Source: Clostridiales bacterium (GTDB taxonomy: Bacteria; Bacillota; Clostridia; Lachnospirales; WQUN01). From it: 23,049 nt of DNA. The translations under genes and the position numbers were made by a program. This document shows, piece by piece, positions 15,863-23,049 of the stretch; positions within the stretch are counted from its first letter, which is position 1, and each line of letters opens with the position of its first letter. The stretch covers positions 1-23,049 of the forward strand of contig JAISZF010000041.1 in assembly GCA_031269415.1 (NCBI GenBank), given 5' to 3'. The notes beneath the pieces were generated by a model. The model was not told the DNA's origin and ran no database searches. It was given only the letters and a program-made list of their open reading frames with translations.

Positions 15863-16579
15863 ATGATCAACGTAACAATATGGAATGAGTACAGGCACGA
15901 AAAGACCGAGGAAAAGGCGCGGATTCTCTATCCGGACGGTATTCACGGGTATATAGCGGGCTTTCTGGGCAGACAGACTGATCTTATCGTACGGACCGCC
16001 GCGCTGGACGATCCGGAGAACGGTCTGCCGCAAGGTATCGTCGACAAAACGGACGTAATGCTGTGGTGGGGCCATATGAGTCACGAAGAGGTTTCGGACG
16101 AGGTTGTCCAAAGGGTAACAGACGCCGTATTGCGCGGCATGGGCTTTATCGCCCTGCACTCGGCGCATTTTTCAAAGCCTTTCCGCGCTCTCATGGGAAC
16201 CAGTTGCTCGCTTAAATGGCGAGACGGCGCCAAAGAGCGTTTATGGCGCGTAAATCCCGCGCATCCGATAGCCAAGGGTATTCCGGAGCATTTTGAGTTG
16301 GAGCGTGAAGAGATGTACGGTGAGTTTTTTGACATTCCCGCTCCGGAATCGATCATATTCTTAGGGTGGTTCAACGGCGGCGAGGTATTTCGCAGCGGCT
16401 GTACGTTCACTAGAGGGCACGGAAAGGTTTTTTATTTCCAGCCCGGGCACGAAACCAATCCCACTTACCATAACGAACATGTACAGCGCATAATACTTAA
16501 CGCGGTGCGTTGGGCTAAGTCGGATAATAAAATCAACGAAATTATCTGCTCGGAAACACCGCCTCTGGAGACGATATAA
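15863..16579 (+). CDS. ThuA-like protein (trehalose utilisation family)
   Basis: The 238-residue protein has the ThuA fold, related to class I glutamine amidotransferase-like domains: NVTIWNEYRHEK at the N-terminus, DVMLWWGHMSHEEVSDEVV at about 65-84, FIALHSAHFSKPF near 95-108 and HGKVFYFQPGHETNPTYHN near 205-223. Length is normal for the family. ThuA homologues belong to sugar-utilisation loci and have been linked to keto-sugar metabolism; the exact reaction is not certain. No signal peptide is seen, so it is cytoplasmic. Start ATG follows AAAGGG with 8-9 nt spacing and its own promoter. It ends 4 nt before truA, so truA is co-transcribed with it, an uncommon partner for a tRNA-modification gene. 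Confidence 0.85.
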   Translation: MINVTIWNEYRHEKTEEKARILYPDGIHGYIAGFLGRQTDLIVRTAALDDPENGLPQGIVDKTDVMLWWGHMSHEEVSDEVVQRVTDAVLRGMGFIALHSAHFSKPFRALMGTSCSLKWRDGAKERLWRVNPAHPIAKGIPEHFELEREEMYGEFFDIPAPESIIFLGWFNGGEVFRSGCTFTRGHGKVFYFQPGHETNPTYHNEHVQRIILNAVRWAKSDNKINEIICSETPPLETI

Positions 16580-16583
16580 TTGA

Positions 16584-17318
16584 ATGCGGTATTTGCTGAC
16601 AGTGTCATACGACGGTACGAATTACGGCGGTTGGCAGCGCCAGAAAAACACAATTACCGTACAGGAACGGATGGAAGACGCGCTGAACGCGGTTTTTCAT
16701 CAGAATATCAAAACCGAGGCGGCCAGCCGCACAGACGCGGGCGTACATGCTCTTGGGCAAAGGGTTTGCTTCTCTTTGGCAGACTGTAAGATTCCCATTT
16801 ACAAGATCCCGTTGGTGTTAAACGGTTATCTGCCGGATGATATTACCGTAACCGCGGCTGAGCCGGTGGATGATTGTTTCAGCCCGCGTTTTCAGGCGTT
16901 GGAAAAAATCTACCAATATAATATCTGGCATGATAAATACCCTAACCCCCTAATAAGGCATAACTCTGTGTTTTTTCCATATTATCTGGATATTGTGTCG
17001 ATGAAACAGGCGGCAAAGGCGTTCGAGGGGAAGCATGACTTTGCCGCTTTCCGCGCGGCGGGTTCCAGCGCGCTTACGACCGTGCGTGAAATCTATGAAT
17101 GCGGGGTGCTGGAAAACGGAAGCATGATAACCATTAAAGTACGCGGCAGCGGATTTTTATATAATATGGTACGGATTATCGCCGGTACGATAATCGAGGC
17201 GGGGCAGGGGAAGACGCCCGCCGAGGCGATCCCCGAAATAATCCGTTCCCGCGATCGGACGCGCGCGGGCAGAACCATGCCCCCACATGGTTTGACACTA
17301 ATCGAGATTAAGTATTGA
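16584..17318 (+). CDS. truA: tRNA pseudouridine synthase A
   Basis: TruA isomerises uridines 38-40 in the anticodon arm of many tRNAs. The 244-residue protein is full length for the Bacillota form. The catalytic aspartate is D51 in ASRTDAGVHALGQ. The N-terminal YDGTNYGGWQRQ and the later FEGKHDFAAFRAAGSS and GSGFLYNMVRIIAGT motifs are family hallmarks. The ATG lies 4 nt after the stop of the ThuA-like gene, with GGAG inside that gene's end. The rplM-rpsI operon follows directly, as in many Bacillota; its promoter -35 box overlaps the truA stop codon. Confidence 0.97.
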   Translation: MRYLLTVSYDGTNYGGWQRQKNTITVQERMEDALNAVFHQNIKTEAASRTDAGVHALGQRVCFSLADCKIPIYKIPLVLNGYLPDDITVTAAEPVDDCFSPRFQALEKIYQYNIWHDKYPNPLIRHNSVFFPYYLDIVSMKQAAKAFEGKHDFAAFRAAGSSALTTVREIYECGVLENGSMITIKVRGSGFLYNMVRIIAGTIIEAGQGKTPAEAIPEIIRSRDRTRAGRTMPPHGLTLIEIKY

Positions 17319-17343
17319 CAACAGGCAAATCATGTAATACTAT
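17315..17343 (+). promoter_or_regulatory. Promoter of rplM-rpsI
   Basis: TTGACA (17315-17320), 17 nt, TACTAT (17338-17343). The -35 box overlaps the truA stop codon. The transcript would begin near 17350, leaving a ~28-nt leader with AGGAGG before rplM, too short for a large ribosomal-protein leader structure. Confidence 0.8.
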
Positions 17344-17377
17344 AGCATAGTTATATCAGATTATCAGGAGGACTTAA

Positions 17378-17815
17378 ATGAGAACCACGCCTATTACGAA
17401 ACCCTCTGAGGTTGTACGTAAATGGTTTGTCGTTGACGCGTCGGGTCATACGTTAGGCCGTCTTTCATCGGAAATAGCCAAGGTGCTGAAGGGTAAAAAC
17501 AAACCGATTTTCAGCACGTTTATTGATACCGGCGATTATGTTATTGTTGTGAACGCCGATAAAATCAAAGTAACCGGCAAAAAGCTCGATCAAAAGATAT
17601 ATAAGCGCAATTCGGGCTGGGTCGGCGGCTTAAAGACAACCACTTTACGTGAAATGCTTAATAAAAAACCTGAGTTTGTCATTGAACACGCGGTTAAAGG
17701 CATGCTCCCCAAAACCGCGATCGGCGATCACATGATTAAGAAACTGCATGTTTACGCGGGCCCCGATCATGTGCACGAGGCTCAGAAACCAGAAGTTTTG
17801 AACATTACTTATTGA
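17378..17815 (+). CDS. rplM: 50S ribosomal protein L13
   Basis: The 145-residue protein is a normal-length L13, an early-assembly protein of the large subunit that contacts 23S rRNA. Family sequence is clear throughout: WFVVDASGHTLGRLSSEIAK, DTGDYVIVVNADKIKVTGKK, IYKRNSGWVGGLK, the signature VKGMLPKTAIGDHMIKKLHV and the C-terminal YAGPDHVHEAQKPE. ATG follows AGGAGG. It is paired with rpsI 13 nt downstream, the near-universal arrangement. One position is unusual: the usual Gly-Arg of GMLP...LGR reads TAIGD, a minor divergence. Confidence 0.98.
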   Translation: MRTTPITKPSEVVRKWFVVDASGHTLGRLSSEIAKVLKGKNKPIFSTFIDTGDYVIVVNADKIKVTGKKLDQKIYKRNSGWVGGLKTTTLREMLNKKPEFVIEHAVKGMLPKTAIGDHMIKKLHVYAGPDHVHEAQKPEVLNITY

Positions 17816-17828
17816 AAGGAGATAATTC

Positions 17829-18221
17829 ATGGCAGGCGCTTCATATTACGGAACCGGGCGCAGAAAAAGCTCTGTGGCCAGGGTTTATCTGATCCCGGGC
17901 AGCGGAGCTATTTCGGTGAATAAACGGGATATAGATCAATATTTCGGCATGGAAACACTTAAGCTGATTATTCGGCAGCCGTTGGAGCTTACGGGCACTA
18001 CCGGCAAGTTCGATATAAAGATCAATGTGTTCGGCGGCGGTTTTACCGGCCAGGCCGGCGCGATCCGGCACGGAATTTCCCGCGCGCTTCTATTGGCGGA
18101 CAGCGATTTCCGACCTGTGCTGAAGAAGGCGGGTCTGCTCACCAGGGATCCCCGCATGAAAGAAAGGAAGAAGTATGGTTTGAAGGGCGCCAGGCGCGCT
18201 CCTCAGTTCTCAAAGAGATAA
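17829..18221 (+). CDS. rpsI: 30S ribosomal protein S9
   Basis: The 130-residue S9 is complete. It shows the N-terminal YYGTGRRKSSVARVYL, GGGFTGQAGAIRHGISRALL and the C-terminal KKYGLKGARRAPQFSKR, whose final Lys-Arg reaches the P-site tRNA in the ribosome. AAGGAG precedes the ATG. It ends the rplM-rpsI operon and is followed 7 nt later by an intrinsic terminator. Confidence 0.98.
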   Translation: MAGASYYGTGRRKSSVARVYLIPGSGAISVNKRDIDQYFGMETLKLIIRQPLELTGTTGKFDIKINVFGGGFTGQAGAIRHGISRALLLADSDFRPVLKKAGLLTRDPRMKERKKYGLKGARRAPQFSKR

Positions 18222-18227
18222 CGAAAC

Positions 18228-18255
18228 GGCTGCCGCTGACGCGACGGCCTTTTTT
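18228..18255 (+). terminator. Intrinsic terminator of rplM-rpsI
   Basis: GGCTGCCGC (18228-18236) pairs with GCGACGGCC (18241-18249) around the loop TGAC, with one mismatch and one G-U pair, followed by TTTTTT. Confidence 0.85.
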
Positions 18256-18311
18256 GATCCATAAATACCCGATTAATCGATGTGGAAATATAAACGATCC
18301 GGATTTTGTAC

Positions 18312-18340
18312 TTTATCCGACAACTGATTTGTGATATAAT
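18312..18340 (+). promoter_or_regulatory. Promoter of the sigma factor gene
   Basis: TTTATC (18312-18317), 17 nt, TATAAT (18335-18340), with an upstream TGA giving an extended -10. The start would lie near 18347, about 50 nt before the ATG. Whether the sigma factor drives its own promoter cannot be told from one site. Confidence 0.6.
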
Positions 18341-18398
18341 AATAAACAGACATCTTTCGTTTGTTAAATATAAAAATCTATCGGTAAGGAGAAATAAA

Positions 18399-18983
18399 AT
18401 GCCTTTTTTCACACTTACCGGGTATGACGGCAAATCGAGCCGGATGCGGCGACGTGTTATCTGCGAGGCGCTGATCATCAGGATCGGCGGGAATGACAAA
18501 CATGCCCTTACGCAGTTGTACGAGTTAACTGAACACGCTGTATACGCGTATATCCTGTCGATTATTCAGAAACCGGCGGACACGGCGGATCTTGTGCAGG
18601 AAACATATCTTTGCGTCCGCCGAAGCGCTCATTTGTATGTGCCCGCGGGGAAGCCGCTGCCGTGGCTGTTAAGCATCGCCCGCAACTTGACGAATGACTA
18701 TTTTCGGGTTCACAAGCGACTTCCTTTGGGGATTGGCGATTTAGCGTCGGACGCTTCCATCGACCGTGTGCCGGAGATAGTTGACAGAATAATTCTGCGG
18801 CACGCCTTGGGCATACTGCGTTCCGAAGAACGTCAGGTATTGTTCCTGCACGCCGTCGCCGGCCTTCGGCACCGCGAGATAGCCGCTTATCTGTCAATGC
18901 CTGTTTCTACCGTATTGACGCGTTATAAGCATTCGGTAAATAAGCTCAAGAGACGTTTAGGTGAATTGGGGGTATCGCTGTGA
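18399..18983 (+). CDS. ECF-type RNA polymerase sigma factor
   Basis: The 194-residue protein has only sigma regions 2 and 4, the ECF layout. Region 2 covers about residues 37-105 (ALTQLYELTEHAVYAYILS, DTADLVQETYLCVRR, PWLLSIARNLTNDYFR). Region 4 covers about 135-188 (LRSEERQVLFLHAVAGLRHR, then the helix-turn-helix IAAYLSMPVSTVLTRYK). The start is ATG 18399, which has AAGGAG at normal spacing; the frame is open further upstream but has no binding site there. Its end overlaps the GTG of the membrane anti-sigma gene, a classic sigma/anti-sigma pair with coupled translation. Regulon unknown. ECF factors of this kind usually respond to envelope stress or substrates. Confidence 0.9.
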   Translation: MPFFTLTGYDGKSSRMRRRVICEALIIRIGGNDKHALTQLYELTEHAVYAYILSIIQKPADTADLVQETYLCVRRSAHLYVPAGKPLPWLLSIARNLTNDYFRVHKRLPLGIGDLASDASIDRVPEIVDRIILRHALGILRSEERQVLFLHAVAGLRHREIAAYLSMPVSTVLTRYKHSVNKLKRRLGELGVSL

Positions 18984-20227
18984 GCCGGCGGCTTGAGAAA
19001 TCCCTTGAGGACTCGCTGAAGCGTCTGCCGCGCGCGGATTTGGACATTATTATTAACGCGGACATATCTAAGGCGGAACAACACGATTACATAACCCGCC
19101 AGGAAACGCGCGCGGGAAGCGGCACTCTGGCGCGGGCGGCGCTGACGGCCGCTTTTTCGGTTATCATCATCAGCGCTATATCCGTTTGGCTTATCGGGAA
19201 GTATTCGGTTTATACAGTGGTAAACCTGGATGTCAACGCGGGGTTTATTATTACGGCTGACAGTGATGGGGAAGTCCTCAACACGCGTGGTGTCGACGAA
19301 AACGCGCGTATCATTCTCCGCGATCTGGACTATGACGGAGTCGGCGTTGAGGAGCTGGCCAGCGCGATTGTCGCGGCTTCGGCGGAGCGGAGCTATTTTA
19401 CGGAAGAAAAGAACTGCATACTGGTCTCCGTATGGGATACGCGGAACGCTCAAGGGCTGCTCGCGGGCATCACCGAGCGGCTGACTAAAGCGGCGAACGC
19501 CGTTCGGATCAATCCGTCGATCCTGGGGCAGTATTTGGATCGCGACGGAGAACTGGAAGAGATCGCGGAGCGGTACGGCGTCACGCCTGGACGGCTGCAG
19601 TTGATTGATACACTACGGAAATATAAACCGGTGTATTCCACGGAACAATTAGTGCGATATGACATAGAAAGCCTGCTCAAGATAGCGGACGCGGCGGATA
19701 TCACGCTGCCTGTCAGCGGATATCGCGCTGCCGACGTTGAACCTGTCATAGAGCGGGATACGCTGCCGCGAATCGCGTCAAAACCGGACGTCGAGCTTCC
19801 GATAGTTAAGGTTCACAGTAAGCGGCCGACGCCGGCGCCCACAGCGACGCGGGTACCCGCGCCGGTTATAAAACCGCCGGAGACGCAAAGCGCGCCCGAG
19901 CCGGAACCTACTGAAGCGCCGCCTGTTCCAACAGATCCGCCCACGGAACCGGAAACCGCGCCGCCCGAACCGGCGGTTTCACCGGCCGAACCTCCGGAAA
20001 GCCTTTGGGCAAGCATAGCGGAGGCGTATGAGGAGACGGGCAGGCGCCAGTTGGATTTCTGGAGAGGCAGCCTCGACGATCAGGCTTGGATTGACCGGGA
20101 GTTTGATGAACTGCAAGAAAAAGCCGCGGAATTAGGCGAGGAATATAAAGAATTGGCGAGCCAGTACAGGGAATATTATCAGAGCCAATATGAGTCGATT
20201 ATAGATGAAAAGGAATGGACTTCATAA
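18980..20227 (+). CDS. RsgI-like membrane anti-sigma factor
   Basis: The 415-residue protein probably holds the ECF factor inactive at the membrane. A cytoplasmic arm (1-50) precedes one membrane helix (about 53-72, ALTAAFSVIIISAISVWLIG). Outside comes an RsgI-like domain (about 75-245): YTVVNLDVNAGFIITADSDG, then YGVTPGRLQLIDTL, a segment typical of this family. A proline-rich spacer (about 280-340, many PEP/PTP steps) leads to a charged helical tail (341-415) in place of the sugar-binding module of many RsgI proteins. The usual Asn-Pro autocleavage site in the DVNP motif reads Asn86-Ala87. The GTG start overlaps the sigma stop by 4 nt. RsgI proteins normally pair with SigI; here the partner is ECF-like. 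Confidence 0.8.
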   Translation: MSRRLEKSLEDSLKRLPRADLDIIINADISKAEQHDYITRQETRAGSGTLARAALTAAFSVIIISAISVWLIGKYSVYTVVNLDVNAGFIITADSDGEVLNTRGVDENARIILRDLDYDGVGVEELASAIVAASAERSYFTEEKNCILVSVWDTRNAQGLLAGITERLTKAANAVRINPSILGQYLDRDGELEEIAERYGVTPGRLQLIDTLRKYKPVYSTEQLVRYDIESLLKIADAADITLPVSGYRAADVEPVIERDTLPRIASKPDVELPIVKVHSKRPTPAPTATRVPAPVIKPPETQSAPEPEPTEAPPVPTDPPTEPETAPPEPAVSPAEPPESLWASIAEAYEETGRRQLDFWRGSLDDQAWIDREFDELQEKAAELGEEYKELASQYREYYQSQYESIIDEKEWTS

Positions 20228-20233
20228 GAAGCG

Positions 20234-20265
20234 GAGCCTTTGAGGTTACTCTCAAGGCTCTTTTT
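20234..20265 (+). terminator. Intrinsic terminator of sigma/anti-sigma operon
   Basis: GAGCCTTTGAG (20234-20244) pairs with CTCAAGGCTC (20251-20260) with one bulged base, followed by TTTTT. It lies 6 nt after the anti-sigma stop codon. Confidence 0.9.
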
Positions 20266-20345
20266 CTATAGGTTCAGAACGACGGCGGCGTAGGCAAATG
20301 ACATGAGTTGTCCATTATTTGCAATTTTTGCTCGAATATTAACGA

Positions 20346-20374
20346 TTGACAGAGTATTTTGTAAGTGATATAAT
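20346..20374 (+). promoter_or_regulatory. Near-perfect consensus promoter
   Basis: TTGACA (20346-20351), exactly 17 nt, TATAAT (20369-20374), with TGA just before the -10 as an extended element. This is the strongest-looking promoter in the window. The transcript would begin near 20381, about 230 nt before the surface-protein ATG. Confidence 0.88.
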
Positions 20375-20426
20375 TATTGTGACGATAAATGTAATATTAA
20401 GCAATATAATGGAAAGGAAGTGAGGT

Positions 20427-20627
20427 ATACGATTCACGCGTCTTAAGCAGCGCTTAATTATTACATATATTGCTAAATACCTATTCTTATTGTTTTATCA
20501 ATGGATACCGATATATCTATTGCACGGACTGTGGTTGTCCGCGCGATTATACACGGGCGGGGAGGTGTACCGGGCCTATACGACCATCAATCTGACTGAC
20601 AGCGGAGTGAAAAATGAAACAAGATAG
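20427..20627 (+). other. Possible small membrane protein with AUA start (or decayed start)
   Basis: In the leader of the surface-protein gene, AAGGAAGTGA (20413-20422) closely matches the full anti-Shine-Dalgarno complement. Three bases later ATA opens a 66-codon frame to TAG at 20627. With Met for ATA the product starts MRFTRLKQRLIITYIAKYLF and continues LLFYQWIPIYLLHGLWL: a basic start and one or two hydrophobic helices, like a small membrane protein. It overlaps the start of the surface-protein gene by 14 nt. Either ATA is used, the start is mutated, or the frame is chance. In the same frame an ATG at 20409 is followed by TGA after four codons. I do not recognise a family. Confidence 0.35.
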
Positions 20628-23049
20628 GATGAGTAATTTGAGATGCATTTTTAAGCGTTATGTCTCAATTTTGATTTGCGCGGGCATGCTGGCCACCTCC
20701 TTATCGAGCCTGGCTAATGCCGGCGAATCAACCGCGGAACCACCGCCAACCGCCTCCATTGAGGAGAATTCCGCTTCGGGGAACGAAATAACCGACGTTG
20801 ATCTAAGCGACGCTGAACCGGAAACAAACAATGAAACCGGCAATGACAACGCGGCTTTATCCGGCGACAGCGGCGCGATAGAGGAAAACGCGGGCAGTGA
20901 GGCGGAAGCGGAAGAAGCATCGCAAACCCAAGACGAAGCCGAAGAACAGGGGCCGACCGGCATAACTGACTCAGACGATAACGCCGAGCAGCCGGATGTT
21001 ATTAATACTGACGCCGAGGCCGCCGTTGATCAGGAAATTGTTAACAACAACGAAACCTTAATTAACGCCGATCCTCCGATCCCCGAGATTGACGATGAAA
21101 TGGTACTCGTGGGTGTAAATTCCTTTCCGGAGCGAAGCGGGGACGAGTTAACCCGCGTCTGTGAGGACGCGGAGGTAATTATTACGGCGACATATTCAGC
21201 GGCCGCCGGGATTCCCGACGACGCCGAATTTGTGGTCAAGAAGATTACGGGGAACGCGAGCGACGAGATTCTGAACGCCTTGGAAACAACCAGCGGTCAG
21301 GCGCTGGCGCCGGAGATAGTAATCAACGACATTATATTTTATGACATTTCATTTGTACTTGACGATGTGGAGATTGAACCCTACGAACCTGTAAAGATGC
21401 GTTTTGAATATAAGCAAACGCCCTTCGCCGATTTGGATGTCAACGAGACGGCTAACGTGACTATCCTGCATTTGACAGACAGCTCGGAAACCACTTCGGC
21501 CGCGCCCGGCGAGAACGAACAGTTCTTAGTCGAGGATGTGCTGACGGTTGATGAAACCCTGCCCTCCGAGGTTACACACAGCGGCAGATTATTTGATCAT
21601 GTGGAGGTTATCCACCCTGTTGTGGAGAACTTTGAAAAAGGGCGGACCAATATCGAATTCGACGCTTCGAAGTTTTCAATATACGCCGTGGCTCTGGTAA
21701 GCATTGAAACAAGCGAAGTTCTATATAAACGCGTTGACTCTATAGACGATGTAAACGCCAATTATCTGATTGTGGCCGTCGACAGGAGCTATGCCCTTAA
21801 AGCCGCGGTCAATTCCACGATATTCTCCGCGCCGGTTGCTCTGGTTCAAGTAAAGGCCCACCCCGACTATTACTCGGTACCGGATCTAAACAAAACACCC
21901 GTCACCCCCGACATGCTTTTTACCTTCAGCGCAACCGGATCAGAGATAAATTTCAGCACCATAAAAAGCCTCACCGGATTATATTTGAACATACCAAATA
22001 CGCAAACCTACATCGACGAACCCATCAGTTTCAGCGCGACCGACGCGCGGGAGCATCAGCTCGCTTTTAATAGCGGAAACGCCTCTGACTATGCGACCAG
22101 GCAGCTGAATACATGGGTTATCTCAAACGCTGATAACGACTTGGTTTCATACGGCGGGAATTTCTTAACCGATAATCTCCGCGTCTATGAAAAGAACCTC
22201 GTATACGATACGTATCTTTCCCAGCGCGCCATGCTTATCTATAAACAGGTATCCGATACATTGACGGTGCCGGGCGATTATACCGGGGACGGCGAAACGG
22301 ACGTCGAGCCGGACGATCCGGTAGATAAGCCCGCGTATCCGGCGTATATCGAACCGTCCGCCGGGAAAAGCGGCAGTTTTATCAGTTCCGGCATGCGGAT
22401 TAACTATGACTCCGACGCGTCAACCTCACAGATAGAGTCCGACGCCATCTTCAGCGACGAGTTCGCCGACGACGGAAAGGTATGGACCGATAAGAGCGTC
22501 ATATACGGCGCGGACGATTACCAGGCGTTCGCGGCATACGACGACGGCGCGTTCAGCGTCGCCCTCTCCGCGCTCACACAGAAACGGATAGACGAAAGCA
22601 AGAGTTATGACTTTCCGCTGGACTTCGTGTTCATTGTGGACGCCTCCGGCAGCATGAATGATGTCGTGGGCGGCAAGACACGCGCTGAACTGCTGAATAA
22701 CGCGCTCAACCTGGCGATACACTCCATCATGAAGAGCCATCCGCAAAACAGGGTCGGTATTGTGGATTTCGCGACGACGGCGAAATACGACCTGCCGTTG
22801 GGGCGTTACTACGTAGGCGGCGCGGACGATACGCCGAACTATAACGGGGCCGCGTATGATTACTTTTACACAACGTTCAATTCACCGGGGGACGCCGTTA
22901 TGAAACCTGACGCCGAACTCCGGGACAGTGAAACAAAATCCCTGGCCGAGGTCCCGGACATTACTTTTTATGACGCCACATTCACACAGTTAGGCATACA
23001 GCAAGGCGCCAAGATGCTGCTTGAAAACACTGACACGACCTACTCGCCG
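20614..23049 (+). CDS. Secreted VWA-domain surface protein (3' end outside window)
   Basis: The frame is open from ATG 20614 to the end of the window (812 codons). A signal peptide fits residues 1-36 (basic start, hydrophobic ILICAGMLATSLSSL, cleavage after ANA). An acidic, low-complexity segment follows (about 37-165, rich in Glu, Asp, Asn and Ala). Beta-rich segments (about 170-560) lead to a DGKVWTDKSVIYG motif near residue 628. A VWA domain then has its metal-site motif FIVDASGSMND (D676, S678, S680) and QNRVGIVDFATTAKY. Clostridial proteins of this type usually continue with pilin-like CnaB repeats and a sortase signal, so it is probably an adhesin or pilus tip; that part is not visible. 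ATG follows GGAG with good spacing, behind a strong promoter and a 230-nt leader. Confidence 0.85.
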   Translation, partial: MKQDRMSNLRCIFKRYVSILICAGMLATSLSSLANAGESTAEPPPTASIEENSASGNEITDVDLSDAEPETNNETGNDNAALSGDSGAIEENAGSEAEAEEASQTQDEAEEQGPTGITDSDDNAEQPDVINTDAEAAVDQEIVNNNETLINADPPIPEIDDEMVLVGVNSFPERSGDELTRVCEDAEVIITATYSAAAGIPDDAEFVVKKITGNASDEILNALETTSGQALAPEIVINDIIFYDISFVLDDVEIEPYEPVKMRFEYKQTPFADLDVNETANVTILHLTDSSETTSAAPGENEQFLVEDVLTVDETLPSEVTHSGRLFDHVEVIHPVVENFEKGRTNIEFDASKFSIYAVALVSIETSEVLYKRVDSIDDVNANYLIVAVDRSYALKAAVNSTIFSAPVALVQVKAHPDYYSVPDLNKTPVTPDMLFTFSATGSEINFSTIKSLTGLYLNIPNTQTYIDEPISFSATDAREHQLAFNSGNASDYATRQLNTWVISNADNDLVSYGGNFLTDNLRVYEKNLVYDTYLSQRAMLIYKQVSDTLTVPGDYTGDGETDVEPDDPVDKPAYPAYIEPSAGKSGSFISSGMRINYDSDASTSQIESDAIFSDEFADDGKVWTDKSVIYGADDYQAFAAYDDGAFSVALSALTQKRIDESKSYDFPLDFVFIVDASGSMNDVVGGKTRAELLNNALNLAIHSIMKSHPQNRVGIVDFATTAKYDLPLGRYYVGGADDTPNYNGAAYDYFYTTFNSPGDAVMKPDAELRDSETKSLAEVPDITFYDATFTQLGIQQGAKMLLENTDTTYSP

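Noticed and set aside
18306..18398. Upstream extension of the sigma factor gene to 18306
   Set aside because: It covers the promoter -10 box and has no ribosome binding site, whereas ATG 18399 follows AAGGAG.
20409..20423. TGA after four codons from ATG 20409, considered as recoding (selenocysteine or Trp)
   Set aside because: TGA is a normal stop for jetB, truA, rplM and the sigma factor gene, no selenocysteine element is evident, and the ATG has no ribosome binding site.

Overview
This window most likely comes from a bacterium of the Bacillota (class Clostridia or a close relative) with roughly balanced GC. The evidence is the conserved truA-rplM-rpsI order, strong AGGAGG ribosome binding sites, TTGACA/TATAAT promoters, a sigma factor paired with an RsgI-like anti-sigma factor, and a clostridial-type VWA surface protein. 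TGA ends several genes (jetB, truA, rplM, the sigma factor gene), so the standard code applies. The species cannot be named.

Layout. (1) 1-3409, plus strand: the 3' part of a glycosidase-like gene followed by a GH42 beta-galactosidase in one operon. (2) 3508-about 11110, minus strand: a complete four-gene Wadjet (Jet) plasmid-defence operon, jetD-jetA-jetB-jetC, with every junction overlapping. It lies just behind a tRNA-Ala(GGC) gene and its terminator. (3) 11300-12830, minus strand: a decayed stretch with a VWA/CoxE-type gene fragment, a C-terminal scrap of an unknown gene, an intact DUF2325 gene behind a promoter with a perfect 16-bp palindrome, and a small broken gene. (4) 12834-15862: a DUF2079 polytopic membrane protein with a long, structured 5' region. 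(5) 15863-18255, plus strand: a ThuA-like gene, truA, rplM and rpsI. (6) 18312-20265: an ECF-type sigma factor overlapping its probable RsgI-like membrane anti-sigma factor. (7) 20346-23049: a near-consensus promoter, a leader with a possible 66-codon membrane-peptide frame, and the first 812 codons of a secreted VWA adhesin-like protein that runs off the window.

How the parts work together. Wadjet complexes are SMC motors (JetC with kleisin JetA and KITE protein JetB) that extrude circular DNA, plus a TOPRIM nuclease (JetD) that cuts it, removing plasmids. All recognisable catalytic motifs are present. The main oddity is the start of jetD: its coding frame continues about 60 codons upstream of the first in-frame ATG and has no canonical start codon. 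The sigma/anti-sigma pair may sense the cell envelope, but nothing in the sequence proves that it controls the downstream surface protein. I did not find a convincing wholly undescribed system. The best leads are the non-canonical or frameshifted starts (jetD and the leader frame at 20427), the palindromic operator at the DUF2325 gene, and the anti-sigma factor lacking the usual Asn-Pro cleavage site.
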